A stretch of DNA of 64,000 nucleotides, taken from positions 186,001 to 250,000 of the forward strand of contig NZ_PVBN01000004.1 in NCBI RefSeq assembly GCF_002968635.1. The letters are read 5' to 3'. This DNA is from Neorhizobium alkalisoli. Its GTDB lineage: Bacteria; Pseudomonadota; Alphaproteobacteria; Rhizobiales; Rhizobiaceae. This document shows positions 60,726-64,000 of the stretch, piece by piece (the first letter of the stretch is position 1; the number at the start of each line of letters is the position of its first letter). The translations under genes and the position numbers were made by a program. A model generated the notes under the pieces. It was not told the DNA's origin. It saw only the letters and a list, made by a program, of their open reading frames with translations, and ran no database searches.

Positions 60726-60754
60726 AAATAAGTACGGCGGAACCGTGGTTCAAG
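60726..60754 (-). promoter_or_regulatory. Possible heat-shock-type promoter of rpoH
   Basis: Minus strand CTTGAA (60754-60749), 16 bases, CTTATTT (60732-60726). The -35 matches sigma-32 promoters but the -10 does not match well. It lies about 126 bases upstream of rpoH. Weak. Confidence 0.25.
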
Positions 60755-60807
60755 TCGTCACGGCGGCGTTATATCATTACAATATGGTAATGTCGCGCGG
60801 GGTCTTC

Positions 60808-61593
60808 TCAGCGGTATACGCGTTCGGAAAACTTCCGCATTCCGGAGCGTATCATCAGTTCATACACCATCCGCCGGCTCATGGGATTGTGCAGTCTTGC
60901 CACCTTCGAGCCGAGGAATTCCGTCTCCACATGGCGGAAGGCGAGCAGGTCCGACGCCTCGGTGATCGCATTGTAGTAGAAGTCGTGGAACTGGCTGCGG
61001 CACACATAGGTCTTGTATTTGGTCATGCAGAAGGTCGAGAACGCGCTCTTCTGTTGCCGCAGGAAGTCGGCGACGCCGACCGTCACCTCCGGCCAGGCCG
61101 GATTGAACGTGTCGTCGAAGGCAATGACGCCGTGGTCGGCGAGCGTATCCATCGCAAGCGTGCTGTCGGCGGCGACGTGGTCGAGCATGTGGCCGCCATC
61201 GATGCTGAAGAAACGCGGCCGGCCGATTTTGGCGATGATTTCTTCCGCCTGCAACCCGGTGCTGTCCCCCTTGATGATCAGGTCCTCGTCGACCGGGATG
61301 CCGAGCCGCCGCCCGTTTTCGATGAAGCGGCGGTATTGCGTGGCCGAGCCGTCCGCTGCCTGGCCGATGTCGAAAAGATCGATCCCGAGAACCTTGTCGC
61401 CCTCGTCGCTGATCTTCTTCAGCAGAAAATAGGAACGCCCGTAAAACACGCCGATTTCAGCGATCCCTCCCTCCATCCCTTGCTGCTTCTGGGCCTGCAA
61501 AAGCGAGAGGAAGACCAGCGCATCCGGCGGGTCGATATATCCCTCGACTGTCTGAAGGTCGTGGAAAATGAACTTCCGGAGGCTTGAGTTCAT
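60808..61593 (-). CDS. Class I SAM-dependent methyltransferase-like protein
   Basis: A 261-residue protein of the Methyltransf_24-type: GGIAEIGVFYGRSYFLLKKI (SAM motif I, about 41), VLGIDLFDIGQAADGSA (acidic end of strand 2), FFSIDGGHMLDHVAADSTLA and DHGVIAFDDTFNPAWPEV. Relatives are often found in polysaccharide or small-molecule biosynthesis; the substrate is unknown. It lies upstream of rpoH on the same strand across a 207-base gap. Confidence 0.78.
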   Translation of the reverse strand: MNSSLRKFIFHDLQTVEGYIDPPDALVFLSLLQAQKQQGMEGGIAEIGVFYGRSYFLLKKISDEGDKVLGIDLFDIGQAADGSATQYRRFIENGRRLGIPVDEDLIIKGDSTGLQAEEIIAKIGRPRFFSIDGGHMLDHVAADSTLAMDTLADHGVIAFDDTFNPAWPEVTVGVADFLRQQKSAFSTFCMTKYKTYVCRSQFHDFYYNAITEASDLLAFRHVETEFLGSKVARLHNPMSRRMVYELMIRSGMRKFSERVYR

Positions 61594-61819
61594 GTCTTAC
61601 GCGTTCCTCGGCTTGTAGTTATCGAACCGGCATATGAGTTCGCGTGATGAACAACCTCGCGCCAAGGTTGAACTTCGTCCGGCGATATTTTGCATTGCAA
61701 CAAGTAAGGTAAATGGAGGCAAAAATTTGACGACGATCTAACCCATTTGATCTATGCGAAATGCTCGTTTCCAGCCGAAACTATATTCGGAGATGTTTTG
61801 ATCCAATTTTTCTCCCTCC
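61594..61819. other. Intergenic region without recognised features
   Basis: AT-richer than its surroundings. It must hold the promoter of the methyltransferase gene on the minus strand. No hairpin terminator, GGAAC-type promoter or RNA gene was recognised. Confidence 0.5.
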
Positions 61820-62131
61820 TCACGGACCTTTTCGCTCCAGTCGATGCGAGTGGCCACGGCAATATCGGCTATAGTCGCCATAGGCCTGGCTTCTCGAAAG
61901 GCCGACGTCCTTCAGCTGATCATCTGTCAACTCCAGAAGCGCCATCCGGTTTCGGTGCTCACGAAACTTTCTGACGACCAGCAGGATTAGCCGCAGAAGC
62001 ATCAGCCCGATTCGACGGGTCAGGACGTTGCCCGTGTCTTCCGCAGGTTCGTCATCGTCACGATGCAGCCGAAAGACAAAGTCGCATCGCTCCGGCATGC
62101 GGTCGAAGACCGCCCGTTTCTCGTTTTTCAT
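61820..62131 (-). CDS. DUF1127 (YjiS-like) domain protein
   Basis: A 103-residue basic protein. The C-terminal half is a DUF1127 motif: RKFREHRNRMALLELTDDQL followed by KDVGLSRSQAYGDYSRY. The N-terminal half is a charged extension (FRLHRDDDEPAEDTGN) and a Leu-rich helix (RIGLMLLRLILLVV). Small DUF1127 proteins in alphaproteobacteria influence RNA turnover and phosphate or carbon metabolism; this one is longer than the 45-residue type. GGAGGAG lies 9 bases before the ATG. Confidence 0.82.
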   Translation of the reverse strand: MKNEKRAVFDRMPERCDFVFRLHRDDDEPAEDTGNVLTRRIGLMLLRLILLVVRKFREHRNRMALLELTDDQLKDVGLSRSQAYGDYSRYCRGHSHRLERKGP

Positions 62132-62151
62132 TGTGGTGTCTCCTCCATTTG

Positions 62152-62198
62152 CCTGCCGGTCTTCGGCAGGATGCGAGGCGGCCTGTTCGTCCGCCTCG
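62152..62198. other. Paired hairpins between DUF1127 and four-Cys genes
   Basis: CCTGCCG-GTCTT-CGGCAGG (62152-62170) and CGAGGCGG-N9-CCGCCTCG (62174-62198) are both perfect. There is no T-run on the minus strand, so they are not typical terminators; the second is close to the end of the four-Cys coding region's 3' flank. Confidence 0.4.
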
Positions 62199-62209
62199 CG
62201 GTCGACCGG

Positions 62210-62371
62210 CTATTTGGCGCCGGCCTGCGCGGTACGCGCTGCCGCTTCGGCCTCACGCAGGGCCTCGGCACATTCCTCGCAGCAGACTTCGACCGTCTTG
62301 CCGCCGATCTTCACGGCAATTCGGGTTGAATCGAGTTCGCAATCGCAGGCGGCGCAGGTATTCTCTTTCAT
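62210..62371 (-). CDS. 53-residue four-cysteine (putative metal-binding) miniprotein
   Basis: Two Cys pairs spaced like a small zinc/metal ribbon: TCAACDCELDST (C-x2-C-x-C) and VEVCCEECAEALRE (C-C-x2-C), followed by an Ala/Glu helix. The pattern resembles TRASH/YHS-type metal-binding knuckles. GGGAG lies 9 bases before ATG 62371, preferred over an in-frame start at 62485 that overlaps the AraC gene. It sits behind the AraC regulator on the same strand. Confidence 0.7.
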   Translation of the reverse strand: MKENTCAACDCELDSTRIAVKIGGKTVEVCCEECAEALREAEAAARTAQAGAK

Positions 62372-62468
62372 GGTGTCATCTCCCGATGTTTGCTGTTTAC
62401 CGGAGAATGAAACCATGTCGGCCGGGTGGCCGCTGTCAGAATCTTTAGCGACTTTCGGAAGGCACGCT

Positions 62469-63302
62469 CTAACGCAGTCCTGCAAAGCGCTGGAATTCGG
62501 CCGGCGTGCGGCCGTAGGCCTGACGGAAGGTGGACGAGAAATGACTGTGGCTCGAGAAGCCCAGTTCCAGCCCGAGCTGGGTCAAGTCGTCATAGCTGCC
62601 GAGCAGATCGAGCGCACGGGCAAGCCGGAGGCGAAGCTGGTAACGATAGAGCGGCGTACCCTCGACCTGCTGGAAGACCTGGGTCAGATAAACGGGTGAG
62701 ACGCCGGCTTCCCTGGCTATCTCGGCAAGCGTCCAGCGGCGGGTAAGATCTGCGGAAAGGGCGAGCTTGGCGCGATCCACGAGCTTCTGCCGGCCGGCGC
62801 TTGCGGTCGCCGCACGTGCGGTTCGCTCACCCACTGCCCGGCGCACCAGCGTCAGGCCCAGCGTTTCCGCCTCCAGCGTCTCGGCGGTGCCGCGAAGCAG
62901 GCTGTGGCGCAGCAGCGCCACGAGCGCCTGGGCGCGGGCGTCGGTCCTGAGGCGCTGCCTGTTGAAGACGAAGCGGGAGCCTTTCGGATTCCGGTGCTCC
63001 TTTGGCACCAGCTCCTCCAGCAGCGGTTCTGGAACGTCCATGCTGAGGCAGGCATCGCCGCCTTCGACGGGATGGCTGATCTGGTAGCCCTCGTCGCGGT
63101 TGAAGAAAAGCACCTGATTGGCTTCCGCGACCGTGTCGTCGCGACCGACATGGCGCATGAACACGCCACGGTAGGGGAAGACGAGGCTCGTCGCATGCGA
63201 GCATTCCTCGCCGCTGCGGTGCCGGCACTCGCCATTGCAGATGACGTCACGCACCGCGATCAGGTCGGTGTCGAGCAGCTTTTTGACGGCGAACTGGCTC
63301 AT
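62469..63302 (-). CDS. AraC family transcriptional regulator
   Basis: A 277-residue regulator. The N-terminal cupin-like sensor contains a Cys/His cluster, RDVICNGECRHRSGEECSHA (about 18-37), then LVFPYRGVFMRHVGRDD. The C-terminal double helix-turn-helix includes RRWTLAEIAREAGVSPVYLT, QVFQQVEGTPLYRYQLRLRL and LGFSSHSHFSSTFRQAYGRT. The Cys cluster may bind metal or sense redox state. It precedes the four-Cys miniprotein gene by 97 bases. Confidence 0.88.
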   Translation of the reverse strand: MSQFAVKKLLDTDLIAVRDVICNGECRHRSGEECSHATSLVFPYRGVFMRHVGRDDTVAEANQVLFFNRDEGYQISHPVEGGDACLSMDVPEPLLEELVPKEHRNPKGSRFVFNRQRLRTDARAQALVALLRHSLLRGTAETLEAETLGLTLVRRAVGERTARAATASAGRQKLVDRAKLALSADLTRRWTLAEIAREAGVSPVYLTQVFQQVEGTPLYRYQLRLRLARALDLLGSYDDLTQLGLELGFSSHSHFSSTFRQAYGRTPAEFQRFAGLR

Positions 63303-63389
63303 GGGCCTCTCATCTGTTGCGGGGCAATATACGCCTCGCCGGCCGCGACAGCCACCCGTTTCAGGAGACCTGCGGAGGCTGCTGCGGTC

Positions 63390-64000
63390 TCACGGCGAGT
63401 TTTCTCCATCCTCGTAGTAAAAGAGATCATGCGAGCTGCGCCACATCCTGCGCAACGCCGCACTTTGCCCCCTGAACTCGGCGTCGAGTGTTTCGCAATT
63501 GGCGATGCGATCGTGGCGGAAGTGGCGAAAATCCTGGCGCAATTCGCAAAATCCGGCGAGCAGGACGCCGTCGATATAGTAGACGATGGCAAGAGGGCAG
63601 ACGATCCGCTGCGTCTCATGGCCCGTCGCGTCGCGATAATGGAAGCTTAGCTTTCGTTCTTCACGGATGGCACGGCGCAGCAGCCGCATATCGACCGTGG
63701 GATCCGGTATCGCGTGCCAGGAGGAGACCAGAAGATGGGTCTCGCCGATCGGCGGCTGGGAAGATGGCAGGACGTCGCTGATCTTGGCCATGGCGGTGGT
63801 GCCCGCTTCTTCCAGGCTGCGATCGCCGGTCCGCCCGATGAGCGACAGGCCGACGATTATCGCTTCCATTTCCTCCGGAGTGAACATCAGGGGAGGGAGG
63901 TCGAAGCCGCTGCGCATTACATAACCTATGCCGGCCGCACCCTCGATCGGCACACGCGTCGCCTGCAGCGCTGCAATGTCCCGGTAGACCGTCCGTTTTG
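63390..64000 (-). CDS. YafY/WYL-domain transcriptional regulator (5' end outside window)
   Basis: The visible 202 residues begin in the helix-turn-helix (RTVYRDIAALQATRVPIEGA then AGIGYVMRSGFDLPPLMFT), followed by the WYL-type effector domain (LRRAIREERKLSFHYRDATG then VCPLAIVYYIDGVLLAGFCE). The WYL triad appears as VYY/IDG rather than W-Y-L. The frame is open to the window edge. It lies upstream of and parallel to the AraC gene, 87 bases apart. Confidence 0.85.
   Translation of the reverse strand, partial: KRTVYRDIAALQATRVPIEGAAGIGYVMRSGFDLPPLMFTPEEMEAIIVGLSLIGRTGDRSLEEAGTTAMAKISDVLPSSQPPIGETHLLVSSWHAIPDPTVDMRLLRRAIREERKLSFHYRDATGHETQRIVCPLAIVYYIDGVLLAGFCELRQDFRHFRHDRIANCETLDAEFRGQSAALRRMWRSSHDLFYYEDGENSP

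Overview
The window is GC-rich, densely packed chromosomal DNA with no mobile element, CRISPR array or rRNA. Gene content points to an alphaproteobacterium of the Rhizobiaceae (Rhizobium/Neorhizobium/Agrobacterium/Ensifer/Shinella type). Supporting evidence is the purA - large Ala/Pro-rich membrane protein - ACT protein - rpoH neighbourhood, hmuTUV with HmuQ and HutX, treYZ, a bkd operon, many GGAAC-type (EcfG/RpoE2) promoters and rhizobial-style intergenic palindromes. The genus cannot be fixed from the sequence alone.

Layout. 0-12.5 kb: end of serA, a Tim44-domain protein, DUF1810, an MscS channel, mnmA, tRNA-Met, an amidase, a lipoprotein, a GDPD-family protein, DUF983, a stress-type SDR, type II NADH dehydrogenase and two tandem 24-residue membrane miniproteins. 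12.5-17 kb: treY-treZ. 17-24.3 kb: branched-chain amino acid catabolism (acyl-CoA dehydrogenase, SDR, bkdA1-bkdA2-bkdB-lpdV). 24.3-27 kb: metallophosphoesterase, nucleotidyltransferase and three small proteins. 27-31.2 kb: heme uptake and degradation. 31.2-42.4 kb: galE, ung, a ring-cleaving dioxygenase/esterase pair, a DUF4344 metallopeptidase, aldehyde dehydrogenase, PhyH-like dioxygenase, RidA, a lytic transglycosylase, LtrA and DUF3422. 42.4-50.6 kb: an ABC transporter with amidohydrolase, FAD oxidase, NAD(P)H reductase, divergent LysR and a creatininase-family enzyme. 50.6-64 kb: a degenerate transglutaminase-like protein, a chemoreceptor, a DMT exporter, purA, the large membrane protein, ACT protein, rpoH, a methyltransferase, DUF1127, a four-Cys miniprotein, an AraC regulator and a truncated WYL regulator.

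Two regulatory themes stand out. First, at least twelve intergenic matches to the alphaproteobacterial general-stress promoter (GGAAC, 18-19 nt, TT) sit just upstream of genes. These include treZ, the stress SDR, ndh, the tandem miniproteins, and four promoters around the small genes at 25.9-26.7 kb. This suggests that much of the first 27 kb is wired to the general stress response, although phyR/nepR/ecfG are not in the window. Second, a nearly identical ~37-bp element containing GCATCAA...TTGATGC lies upstream of both the ABC-transporter operon and the separately located creatininase gene. It links them into one probable LysR regulon for a cyclic amide or pyrimidine-like substrate.

All calls come from reading the sequence and from family knowledge; no database search was possible.
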